A program made the position numbers and the translations under genes. Source: Oscheius sp. JU75 (taxonomy: Eukaryota; Nematoda; Chromadorea; Rhabditida; Rhabditidae). From it: a DNA stretch of 64,000 nucleotides. The stretch lies in NCBI GenBank assembly GCA_037178855.1, contig JASJZC010000004.1, positions 7,626,001 through 7,690,000 of the forward strand, given 5' to 3'. Positions 1 through 10,416 of this stretch are shown here, piece by piece. The notes under the pieces were generated by a model. That model was not told the DNA's origin, ran no database searches, and worked only from the letters and a program-made list of their open reading frames with translations. Position 1 is the first letter of the stretch; every line of letters begins with the position of its first letter.

Positions 1-494
1 ACGGAATTCTAATCACAACAAAAGCATTTTGGACTAGCAAAGTCATAAAAACCCATTACAAAAAAAATTGGCTCTTTATGCTCACAAACGTTCGTTCTTC
101 CTAGTTCTCTTCCTTTTCGAACAAAGTTGCACAAAAAAATTAGGAATATAACGAAAACTAAGCTTAAATCTTGACAAAAGTTTACTGGTCATGCTTGCAA
201 GAGCCTATTACTAGAGTATCCAACAATTTTAGTAGGAAGGACACCTATACATCAGACACATATGCATGGACAACCTTGAAAATCATTACGGAATCGGCTG
301 TTGATGCTCACAGAATCTGTCTACATCGATTTTTGGCAGTTTTCACGAGTAAGGTTACCAAATTTTTCTTAGGAAAATAACTGGAAAATGGCGGAAACGC
401 GGCTGATAAGTAGGTGAAATTGGCTTTTTGCTGCTGTGATCAGTGATTTTCTGACTTTCGCCAACAAAATTGGACAAAAACTGAAGGGAATAGC
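1..494. other. Left-edge non-coding stretch
   Basis: AT-rich sequence without a convincing exon on either strand. The only open frames are short, lack splice-compatible neighbours and have no recognisable protein similarity. It is probably the 3' flank of the small minus-strand gene that ends at 495. Confidence 0.5.
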
Positions 495-894
495 TTAAAA
501 ACTAGCCGCAACATCGTTCCCGTAGACGCCCTTCATCATCTCGGCGATTTCGTCGCGCTTCTCGCGCAGGGTCTCCTTCTTCAGCTGCTTGTGAGTCTTG
601 CCCATCTGGAACAGCGAAAATATTGAGTGCACATGTAAGAAAAAGCTGGTAGAGAGTAAGAGTGAACGGATGAAAACAAGCAACATTTCTGACAGGAAAA
701 GTTCATTTTTTGAGATCAACACTGCTTTTTGAGCTTTGAGAGCTCGTCGAGATCGCTGTAAAGCTTCTCCTTGTGGATTTCCAGCAGGAGATCTTGTCTA
801 GAAAAAGGGAAAAAATTGTTTTTTGACAAGAAATTAGCATCTACCTTTCGTCATAAGATTCTATGCCGATTTCGACCAAATCCGAGTCAACCAT
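495..894 (-). CDS. Small helical protein, uncertain model
   Basis: Three coding-looking pieces lie on the minus strand: 894-845 starts with ATG (MVDSDLVEIGIESYDE) and ends at a GTAGAT donor; 797-723 follows a CTAG acceptor and reads as a charged helix containing LLLEIHKEKLYSDLDEL; 605-495 follows a TTCCAG acceptor and reads KTHKQLKKETLREKRDEIAE before a TAA at 497-495. The first two pieces join in frame. The second and third do not: the obvious GTGTTG donor leaves the last exon one base out of phase. A missed micro-exon, an unusual donor or an alternative product would explain this. I do not recognise the family. The composition suggests a small coiled-coil protein of about 75-80 residues. 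The start is divergent from the PDH kinase gene to its right. Confidence 0.4.
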
Positions 895-1751
895 GTCGAC
901 CAGAACCCTCCCTAGATGCTCCTGTTTGCTTAAGAAAGACAGTCAAAAGCACCTGTGATGTTGTGACGGAGAAAATTTAGGGAATATTTGAGGGCCAGTT
1001 TAGGGCGCCTTTTGCGCAGCCAATCGTCCACATCGCTGGCTGTCCAGAAGCAGATTGGACGCTGTGCTGCTGACAGCATGTTTTGGTGTTGTTATAGCAA
1101 TAAAAATAGTCTAGAAATAGGCCGGAACAAACATGAAGTAAACAGGGAAAGTGAGAAGCGTCTCGCCGAAAATGCGTACACAATTTATTTCCGCAGGTGG
1201 AGTACGGTAACGAACCAGTTCAAACGCTTAAAATTGCCAAGAGCTCTATTTTTTTTTTCTGTTTTCTAAACATTTTCCATTCATTCCTGTCATTTTTTTT
1301 TCTGCTGCAAGCCATTGAAAATGCAGTCATGGGAGATCGTAGATGAAAATAAAGTACCTAAAAAGACGATTTTCGCACAAAACTCTCAAATCCCATCTAG
1401 TTCTCTGCTTTTGCCCCCGAGAGCTGTAATCAATTGTCGCGCGTGTTCTTTGCTCCTCTGCCCTGGCGTCCCTCCCTCTTTCGCTGTCGGGTACGTACCA
1501 ATCTGTCCCTTTTACGAACAGGCACTCTTATTCAGAAAATCGTCCCTTTTCTCTCAAAAAAAAAAAGTTACTATTTGGGGATGTTTATTGGTTCAGTGGA
1601 CCCGTAGGCCCAACACAATGCTCTGACCGCTCGTTTGCTCTTTTTTTTACGGGAGGAGAGCGCCTGTTCGCGTTGCCGCTGCCCTCCAGCCCCGATTCTT
1701 TACTTCCTTTAGCATTTTTTTCTCGTGCAAATGACAGCTTTACAGGGCAGA
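895..1751. other. Divergent intergenic region
   Basis: Region between the starts of the small minus-strand gene and the plus-strand PDH kinase gene. It has T-rich runs and short spurious frames but no exon with splice support. It presumably carries the promoters of both genes. A trans-splice-like acceptor (CTTTACAG) ends at about 1745, a few bases before the chosen PDHK start. Confidence 0.45.
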
Positions 1752-4700
1752 ATGCACCTAACAAGGCGGGTACTCGGTCCATTTGCCGGAGCTGTGGCAA
1801 AAAAACTCGATCATTACAGGTTTTTGTCTCCGTTTCCTGATTTTTATATTTCCGAAATTCAGTCAATTCCAACCCTCCTCACTCACAATACAGCAATATT
1901 TGGACTTTGGGAGAATCGGGACCGCGGCTACCTCCTATACCTTCTTAAAAAATGAGCTCCTCGTCCGTCTGGCCAATATTATGCAGGTTTTTTAAGCTGA
2001 TTAACATTTGAAAATGGGAAATTTAAGGAATTTTCTTTGTTACCCCCAAAGCTCCTACAGATGCCCAGCTCAAAAATGGTCTCCGGCTGGTATTGCGAGA
2101 GTTTCGAGGAGATTCTGGCCTACGAGAACGCCAGCTCCAGCCTCGACAACATTGGATTGTGAGTTTTCCGTAGAAAAACGTCGTTCTTGGCGGGATCGCT
2201 TATCGGCCCTGTTTCGAGTCACGTGGTCGCTGCGACCAAAAATGGCCTTGTGTTCGGAACTCGTCTGCTTCCACACGGGGCATAAAATGTGTAAGGAAAC
2301 TGCAAAAATTGAAGCGGGAACTGGTTGAAATTATAAAAATAACGACCTTTTTGTGGTCAAAGAATTGGGACAAGGCTTTCTTAGAATTATTTCACAGCTT
2401 GACATCGTTGAGCTTACTGCAGAAAAGCCTTAAAAGATCAGAAAAAAGGAAAAACTGAGATGTTGACTAGTTTTATGAGTGTCTGGATTACCACCATCAA
2501 TTCTAACTTTGGTTTCCGGCAAAGAATGGAATCTTAGACTCAGCTGACTATGGTCTGTACATGTCAGAAAAGGAATTGTGCATAATTTCGGTGGATCATT
2601 GATAAAATATCATAGTATGATTTTTCCTCCTAAATTTCCTTGAATTCTTCGTTTCCATGGTCTTCCAGAGACACCCTAATGGCGAGCATAGATGTTACGA
2701 ACTCTGAAGTCCAAAATATCAAAGAAATCAGAAAAATGATGTCTTTTTCGCACTTTTGTTATTTACAAGTTTGGTTGATGCCCCGTTGGAGCTCTTGATA
2801 GGTATATAATGTTTCAGTCGTGTTACCGTGACAGGAGCAATGCTCCCCAGAGACGCACCTCCCGAATTGACTTGCCTTGCAAAGAGTGATTGCTGTCACA
2901 AACTAACTGATAAATTGACAATTAGAGCTTCAGACACACACACACTCAGGCTTTTGGGCATTTAGACCTAGACTGTCCACTTTCTAGGTGTAATTTCGGT
3001 AAGAAAGTATTTCACCTAGGAAAAAGCTTTGCCAACGCGAAAATGTACCCATCATGATGGAAAGTACTGAAAATAACGCCAACTGAGAGTAAAAGGGTCG
3101 AGAAACACGAAATCTTCGTCATATAGGTCCAGGAATACCGAAAAACTGGTCAAGGAACCTGAAAGGGATGCTAAATTAGGACCAAAACCTTTGAAGTCCG
3201 GGAAATATATAGTGAAAAACATCCTCCATCTTCCAGATTTAATGAGAAACTCCAAGGAATCCTAAAAAGACACGCACACGTGGTCGAGACCATGGCCGAA
3301 GGCCTCATAGAGCTCCGCGAGAGCGACGGTGTCGATATTGCCAGTGAAAAAGGTCCGTTTTCCACCTAAAATTGTGAAAAGACATAAATTCCAGGCATTC
3401 AGTACTTCCTGGATCGTTTCTACATCAACCGGATCTCAATTCGCATGCTCCAAAATCAGCACCTGGTCGTCTTTGGCAGTGTGCTGCCGGAATCGCCGCG
3501 TCACGTCGGCTGTATAGATCCCGCATGTGATGTCGAATCCGTCGTTTATGACGCCTACGAGAATGCCCGATTTCTCTGTGACAGATACTATCTGACAAGT
3601 CCGACGATGAAGTTGGAGATGATTAACGCCGTGGAGAAGGTGGGTATTTTGATTGTTTTTGATCTATATCAGCAATAAATTGCTATAATTTTGGTCATAG
3701 TGGCATCGTTAAGAGCACTCATGGGCCGCTGATCGTTTTTGATTTTCCGCGCAGAATTCCCGCGAGCCAAAATTGCCGAAATCAAACGGTATAGGTTCGC
3801 TTTAAATATCACACATTGAGAAGTTTTTGTTCGTAACATAGTTTTTTTTTTCAGGGCAAGCCAATCTCAATCGTCGCCGTCCCGAGTCACCTCTACCACA
3901 TTATGTTTGAGCTGTTCAAAAACGCCATGCGGGCCACAATTGAGCATCACGGAGTAGACGAGGATCTCCCCGATATCAGGGTTTATGTGGTCCGAGGCTC
4001 TGAAGATCTCTCAATCAAGGTATTTTGCATGTCAAATTGCTATAAATATGACGTTTTTTTTTAAAGATTTGTGACCGTGGAGGGGGCGTCTCGCGGACGA
4101 TTCTGGAGAAACTCTACAACTATATGTATAGTACGGCTCCGCCACCGCCGAGAGACGGCACACAGGCTCCATTGGTCAGTTTTAAGGGGATACTAAGATT
4201 GCGGGTAAATGGCTCGCTTTTTAGTAGAAGCTGTGTCCCACCACGGACTTCCCTGAATCAGCTTGATTTGAGTTTTTCGGTACTTTACACTCATTTTCTC
4301 GGTTTTTCAGTACTATAAAAAAACATTTAAGGCAGGATATGGTTACGGGCTGCCGTTGTCGCGTCTCTACGCCCGCTACTTCCTAGGCGATCTGTTCCTC
4401 GTCTCGATGGAAGGCTACGGCACGGACGCATGTGTCTACATGAAAGCCGTCCCCGTGGAGGCTAGTGAAGTCCTGCCGATCTACAGTACCTCCTCGAGGA
4501 GGAATCTGACTATGGGACCGCAGGTAAGACCTCATTTTTGGTAGTACTTACTCAGGCACCCAGGCACATTTTATTGGTTTGTAAGTATAGCAGTCAGCGG
4601 TTTTATTAAGCTTCAAACTCGTCTTGTCAACGCTTATCTGGGATAACACTTTACAGAAAAGCCCATAAAGATTATCAAGTGTTATCCCAGATTAGAGGTG

Positions 4701-5098
4701 ACTTGTGTCGCAGACGCCGCTTACAAATTATAAAGGTAGGATTTTATTGATTTGGCGTAAATGTTACACTAGGAACGTCTACTGGAACATCAAAAATTGC
4801 CTAAAAAATGAAATTGTATGAAAAACGAAACTACGTCATTTGTGCATATCGGTTTTGGGACTCCAAAAAGGTGAAAGACTAGGAAAATAAACCGTTTTTC
4901 GCAGCAAGGATCCAATCCCTTAACCACAAGCTTACTAGCCCATGCTTGTAGCCACTAGGCCTACAGACGCTGAAAGATGTGCGGACACGCTAAAACTGTT
5001 GTCTACTGTAAATCACTCAATACCCTTCACAAAACTTCCATTTCCAGGTAGCCGACTGGAGCCATCACGTTCCGGGCCAGGGCACCCGTCCAGCCTAA
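1752..5098 (+). CDS. pdhk-2: Pyruvate dehydrogenase kinase
   Basis: Mitochondrial kinase that phosphorylates and switches off the pyruvate dehydrogenase E1 alpha subunit. Nine exons join without phase conflict: 1752-1819, 1863-1986, 2028-2158, 3237-3352, 3395-3639, 3855-4019, 4067-4174, 4332-4523, 5048-5098, giving 399 residues, the usual family length. The N-terminus ([19 protein letters not shown]) is basic and amphipathic like a mitochondrial presequence. A four-helix regulatory domain is followed by a GHKL ATPase fold: N box ELFKNAMR at residues 247-254, G1 box DRGGG at 286-290, G2 box GYGYGLP at 321-327. The substrate-domain stretch [12 protein letters not shown] is intact. An in-frame ATG also exists at 1731, but 1752 follows an acceptor-like CTTTACAG. 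Intron 3 is long (1078 nt), and the last intron (4524-5047) contains a perfect hairpin and an antisense tRNA-like relic. The symbol follows the C. elegans orthologue. Confidence 0.93.
4636..4692. repeat. Perfect 16-bp inverted repeat in PDHK intron
   Basis: ATCTGGGATAACACTT at 4636-4651 is the exact reverse complement of 4677-4692, with a 25-nt loop. It lies in the last intron of the PDH kinase gene. It could be the remnant of a small palindromic element or a structured RNA; nothing in the sequence decides. Confidence 0.8.
4893..4967 (-). repeat. tRNA-like relic, GGCCTAGTGGCTA type
   Basis: Read on the minus strand it has an A-box-like GGCCTAGTGGCTACAAGC, a B-box-like GGATTGGATCC and then the tail GCGAAAAACGG that other copies of this type share. 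It does not fold as a working tRNA. It lies antisense in the last PDHK intron. Confidence 0.6.
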
Positions 5099-6158
5099 AA
5101 AGACGAAAAAAAGCCCCCCCTCTTTTTTTTTTACTGACAGAACAACCGGGTACTCACCAATTTTAGGCCCCATTTCGTAAAAAAAAAATCTTGTGATTAA
5201 ACATCTCACCCATTTTCCTACTGTTAATTGTACTTTTAGGCCCCCGATTATACTCGAATTATAACTTGTTTATATTTCTTTGCAGCTCGCGTGTGTGTGT
5301 AAATAACGAAAAAAGGCACCATAAAGTTTTACGTCATTATTAAAATGTCCTTGTATTAATGACACACTCTCTCTACTCTTGTAAATCTAACTCCCAATCT
5401 GGCGATCTGTTACTCCAATTCCTTATAGTCTATTCTGTCAGTTCCTCTTTCATACCCATTGTTCCTGTTCCGTGTGTTCTACCTCTCACTCTCTGATACT
5501 TAATTTTTTTTTCAGTGTCTCACTGTCATCTACTACCCATTAAAAGTCCCAGTTGTTACCAATGCATCTCTGTCACTGTCACTGCTGCCTTACTCTTTAT
5601 TAACCTTTCCTGCCAGCTGACTGACTCTTCAGATATCTCCCAGAGCCATGCCTTACTGTTTCGTTGTTTTGCTATCCGTAATGTTTCTTTTCCCTAGTCT
5701 CTTTGTCCTGAACTTTCCATCATACCACGTCCCTGCCATTTCGAGTCTGTTCTGTCAATTCTTTGCTAATTCTTTGAGACCTTCCTCTTTCTACCTAGAA
5801 TACTATCTCTGTACTCTACTCTCTCACTCCCTCCTTTCAAGTCGCTGTCTCGGTCCCTCTGATTTCCAGTCTGTATAACTACTCATCTGGTCTCCTAGTT
5901 TTTTGTTCTTCATAGTCCTCTCTGTTACTGTCTCTGTCTTACCAAGCCAAGTCTCTCTCTTTCATCTTGCCCCTGTCTTCATTACTCAAACCATGATATT
6001 TACTGCTATTGTACACGTATTGCGAAAGGAGAGATAGGGTTATTACAATTATAAAACACCTAATTATAGGATTAGAATGATGGCAATGATAGTAGCTATA
6101 TAAGAGACGATTATGTAAGAAGTCGTGTTAAAACTGAGTGAGAGAGTTAGAGAGAGAA
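5099..6158. other. Convergent intergenic region, CTGTC-rich
   Basis: Region between the stop codons of PDHK (+) and the unknown minus-strand gene. From about 5340 to 5990 the plus strand is strikingly pyrimidine-rich, with degenerate repeats of CTGTC, CTCTGTC and CACTGTC. No exon is apparent. It probably contains the 3' UTRs of both genes. Confidence 0.6.
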
Positions 6159-9100
6159 TTAGTGATTAAGAAGGACAAAGAAAGGAAGCTGTGGGTTCAG
6201 CTTGACCGAATTGCTCTCGAACTGGATGGACATGACCTCCGCGTACTGTAGGACCTGAAAATTTGGGATTTTGCATCAAATTTCACGCATTTTGTAGCTA
6301 CAATAACCGCGCAAAATGTAAAATTACCCGATCACAGATGTCGTCCCTGCTCCTACCGAACTTTCTGCTCAGCTGCTCGATGCTAGCAATGCCGGTCTCG
6401 GTCTCGTATTCCAGGTGTGCGTAGACTTTCTGCGCGAGGCCGTTATGGTCGAATGGGAACAGGTTGAGCAGCTGGATGCAGCGGTTGACCGTGAGCTGAA
6501 AATGGAGGGAGGGTTATTGGGTCAATAAGGCTCTGTCAACCTGTCTAGTTCAACTGCAGTCACAGTGAATCCGTCATCTTCTCCTATTTTTATCAGCATG
6601 TCTCTCACCCTGTCCAGCGTTTATTCTGTCCCCCAAATCCTATATAACTGTCAGGGTTTATCCTGTCTCTGTCACTCTGTCAAGTGTCTCATCTCTTCAC
6701 CTTGTCAACCTGTCCGGCTCCCCAAGAACCCTTCAAGAAAGCCTACCCTGTCTCCTTGGTCATTCTGCTCTGTTTTCGGAGCCAGCACGAGAATTTCCAG
6801 CTGGATCAGGTCATCGACATAGATGCCAAAGAGCCTCCATTCCAGCTGGCTCTTTCCTTTCGGGTCGACGATTCGCTAGAATTTTTTAAAATTAAATTTC
6901 GAGCGAAAATGGGCACGTACGTCTAAGAAATCCTTGTCCAGATCACTGAGCGAAATGTGCCGTCTCGTCAGCCACCAGATCTTCATCAGGTATAAGAATT
7001 CGGGCATTCTGCGGATTGCTGCGCCCCAGCGATCTTGGCACTCCCTCAGGGCCGCCCTAAACTGAATTTGTACGTAATGGCAGGAAACGTTTGAATTAGA
7101 TATTATTTTGGCGGAAAAGTTTGAAACTGAATAATTTTGGTGGGAAAGCCTACATTTGAATGAGGGTCTCTTCGTGATTGCCGGCCACGTGTGGCTCATT
7201 TTTGAGACAATACTTCTCGACCAGTCGGACCTTGAGCTCTTCTTCTCTAAAATTAGTTCATTTTTGACCGAAAAAAGGTGGTACGAACCGCTCGGCCAGA
7301 GTCATATTGTGAAAATTGAGGTTGCTCATGCCGCGGGAGAGATTGGGCCTGCAATTGGTAAGAATTAAAGCGGTTGAAACGTTCCTGTGGCGTAATGCTT
7401 TATGCAACACGTGGCTTGTATTGTGAACAGGAATGGACTGACAGATAGTCATGTCCAGCTAAAGCGTCTTGAATGGCAGAGTCCTTCGGAAGGGGTTCAC
7501 GATTTTAGAGAAAGACAGAAACCTACGCAGAGCTGTCCGTGTTCATGCCGTGAACCGAGAATCTGGAGATCTTGGCCGTATGGCGCGTCTGCGGGTAGCT
7601 ATTCTGCTCCTCGTCGCTACTATCAACAAGGTAGCCTTCGTCCTTTTGCGGAAGAGCTGGAGCGCTCATGTTCTGTCTAAATTGCAGCATCGCTGACGGC
7701 GGTCGGTACTGAAATGTCGTTGTTTTTTGGCGGGAAAATGGTGTACCGGAGGAGGAGGTTCATTGTACGACGGTCCGTGGGAAGAATGGACGGGGCCCGA
7801 AGGATGGAAGGTAGGAGGGCCTGTGTTGCGGCATAATCTTCCGTTCTGAAAACTCTTAGAAATAAACGAAATTACATGATTCAGGTGGTTAGCGCCGAGA
7901 CTACAAAACAGAAGAGTCGGGTTCGATCCCCCGGCGGTTAACTTTCTCGTCTTCTTGGTCAGAATATGCTTGGTCCAGACATGCACTAGAATTAGTCGGT
8001 CCAATCTTTTTATGCATTGGGCGAGTAGGCTGAACGTGAGCAGCATAAGCAGCAGATTTTGCTTTGCCATTTGGGATATCGAGCAACTGGGAGCTTGAAC
8101 ATCAAGCTCGTAGGTTCTTCGAACCTTTTTCGATGATTATTCAACAGAGGGACCCTTGCGCAAAAAGGGGGGCCGCAAAATTTTTCGACCGTATGAGGCA
8201 AGTTCATCACTGGCTTGAAGAGAAGACCTTAGAAGAAGGCAACCAACCGTCAGATGACCGTTGATGTGTGTATTGGACGCCCTGTCAACCAGATCGAAGA
8301 AGTTGGTGCCGCGTCTGACGTCTGGAAGTGTCATTCCGGCCTCCTGGAGCTTGTCTTCGACCTGTTCCTCCAGCAGATCGATGGGAATCTCGTCGTAGAC
8401 CGACGAGCTCAGCAGCTCATTGCAGCAGTCGTAGATGTCGGCCACTTTCGCGGGCCTTGGCAACGGCTGCGGTTGGAGACAGTAGGTGTTGAAGAGAATG
8501 GGCGGAGGAGGGAAGGTCATCATGAGGGGCGGCGGTGAAAGAGGCAGCTGGGCCTGGAAAGTTGGTATTTCGTGATGGAAAAAGGGATGGGAAGAGGCAG
8601 GAAGGGGCAAAACATTGAAATATTTTATGGGAAATCAAGAAACGAAGGAATTTCGGGCTGTATAATGCTGAATACGTCACGTCTCGATTCGACTAGAATT
8701 TTGTGTGGAAAACGTAGAGAAAATCCTACGCAGACACCCAAGTACACCTCTTTGCTCGAAGCGAAACATGGGGAAAATGGTCAAGAAACTAGCCTAATGA
8801 TGGTATATATGGAATACAGGGCGATAAACCGAGGCTATCATCCAGTACTGGTTTTTTTTCTAGGTTCTGGGCCAGTTCGCAGGGGCTCTAGACAGTTTGC
8901 AAGCACTCTAAGTGGCAAAATATCGAAAGAATGACAGTATTACATGTTCCGAGCCTTCTAGCTATACTAACGGGTCAATTTGTGGATTTTAATAATTGGA
9001 AATGCTTTGAAAAAGCTTAATTTCATGGTTGCTGGCTCGAACCACAAACAGTCATAGGAAGGGGGAAGAAGTGAAATAAATTGGTTGCTCGATAAAAAGT

Positions 9101-9997
9101 CAGAAATTCGACGGATTTCTATCAAACAAGTTGTGGATAGTAGCTAGAAATGGTCGGGAGCCGTGCAGCCAACATTTTTCACCTACTTGGGTCAACAAAA
9201 CGTGGAAATCTAGTTTAAAATGTCCTCGCGTCTCTGTCTGTCTGAAGCCAATATTGTCAGTTAGTGTGCACTATTTTGTGCGCACACTAATTGTTGGCAA
9301 GTTAAGTCGAGTCAGTTTGGGAGGTAGCTTCGTTGGGAGGACGTTATTCCTGTCACAGTACCTCGAGTAGAGGGAATGCGGACAGATCGAATCGTGGGAG
9401 GAAAGGGTCACGACAGTTGGACAGAAGAAAGTAGAAATCGAGCAGTTTTGGAAGAATTAGATTATTATTGAGCCCCGAAGGGGCGTAGCCTAACTTGCAT
9501 GTTGAAAAAGCGGAGGGATTCTCATGGAAAAGAAAAAAAAATTAAAACAAAATCCGCGCTTTTCCTTTTTTCGTCACGGGACACATTTTAAATACGAGTC
9601 CTAAATTTGACGGAAAATTGAAATTGAAATAAATTCCTTCTACTTTGCTAGAGTTTTCTCTAGATGTTGCAAAGTTTTTTTTTAAAATCTTTTTACTCAC
9701 CTGGTTGTGGGGCAGCCTCCTCTTGATACTCCCATTAAAAGGTCCTTCTCTCTCGAAGTCATAGAAAAATCCACTTTCTCCCTGAATTCCTTGCTCAAAC
9801 AGTCTATCATAACTCGTTCCAAGCTTTTCCAACTCTCCCTAAAATTATTAGCCTATTTTCATGTACTTTTGTTTCTTCCAAACCCTCAAATCCTGCCCGT
9901 TTTGAGTGTTGTAGAAGACTTCCAGTCGGAGAGTTTTGACGACATCTTGTCCCTGTGCGTCCAAGGCATCCGCTAGTCGCTGTCTGAGATCTTCCAT
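6159..9997 (-). CDS. Unrecognised 506-aa protein, last gene of the minus-strand cluster
   Basis: Eleven exons join with consistent phase: 9997-9884, 9838-9701, 8553-8248, 7845-7747, 7708-7527, 7348-7289, 7246-7154, 7056-6921, 6875-6747, 6495-6328, 6254-6159. ATG 9997 follows an acceptor-like TTTTAG. Residues 1-84 are charged. Residues 85-105 are proline-rich (LPLSPPP, TFPPPP), and then a helical block follows with NELLSSSVYDEIPIDLLEEQ. A second proline-rich, polar linker containing SSDEEQNSYPQ leads to a helical C-terminal half with MPEFLYLMKIWWL, WRLFGIYVDDLIQLEILVL and a possible helix-turn-helix piece (IASIEQLSRKFGRSRDDI). I do not know the family. Its place behind prp-8, wdr-48 and a PSMD5-like gene suggests a housekeeping or germline role. 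One intron (7709-7746) is only 38 nt. Confidence 0.75.
7878..7942 (+). repeat. tRNA-like relic, GGTTAGCGC type
   Basis: Decayed A box (TTCAGGTGGTTAGCGC) and a good B box (GGGTTCGATCCCCC) are spaced as in a tRNA, but the acceptor stem does not pair. It sits antisense in an intron of the unknown minus-strand gene. Confidence 0.6.
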
Positions 9998-10416
9998 CGC
10001 TAAAATTCTGCTCTTCTTCGGCAGAATTATTTTTAAATGTTTCAGACGTCTTCGGCGCTGAAATCTACGTCAGGTACGTTGACTTGGAAACTAAAAAATT
10101 AAAACGATTAAGAAAATGGATGAAAGACCTTGTTCTTACTTTTGTATTTGAACTTTCCGCGCAAAAACCCAAATTCAAAAAAATGGGTACCAATAAACCG
10201 GCGGGAAAGTTTAAATTCGAACTAATATCACGATTATTGTGATATTTTCTCACAGAAAGAGATGACGTTTTCGAATAAGAAGACGCTAGAAAATTTGGTA
10301 AGGTACATAAGTGAAAAATCACTCATTTAAAAAACTTAAAGCACGTATAAATCGCTACTTTATGTTTAAACCGGGTGAAAAATGATTTAAGTTCAACAGA
10401 GGACATAAAGAGCGCG
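9998..10416. other. Spacer between the PSMD5-like gene and the unknown gene
   Basis: A 419-bp spacer between two collinear minus-strand genes. A short stretch at about 10061-10094 (minus) follows a TTTTTTAG and reads FQVNVPDVDFSAEDV before a stop. It could be part of an upstream exon or chance. The spacer ends with the acceptor-like TTTTAG just before the ATG at 9997. Confidence 0.45.
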
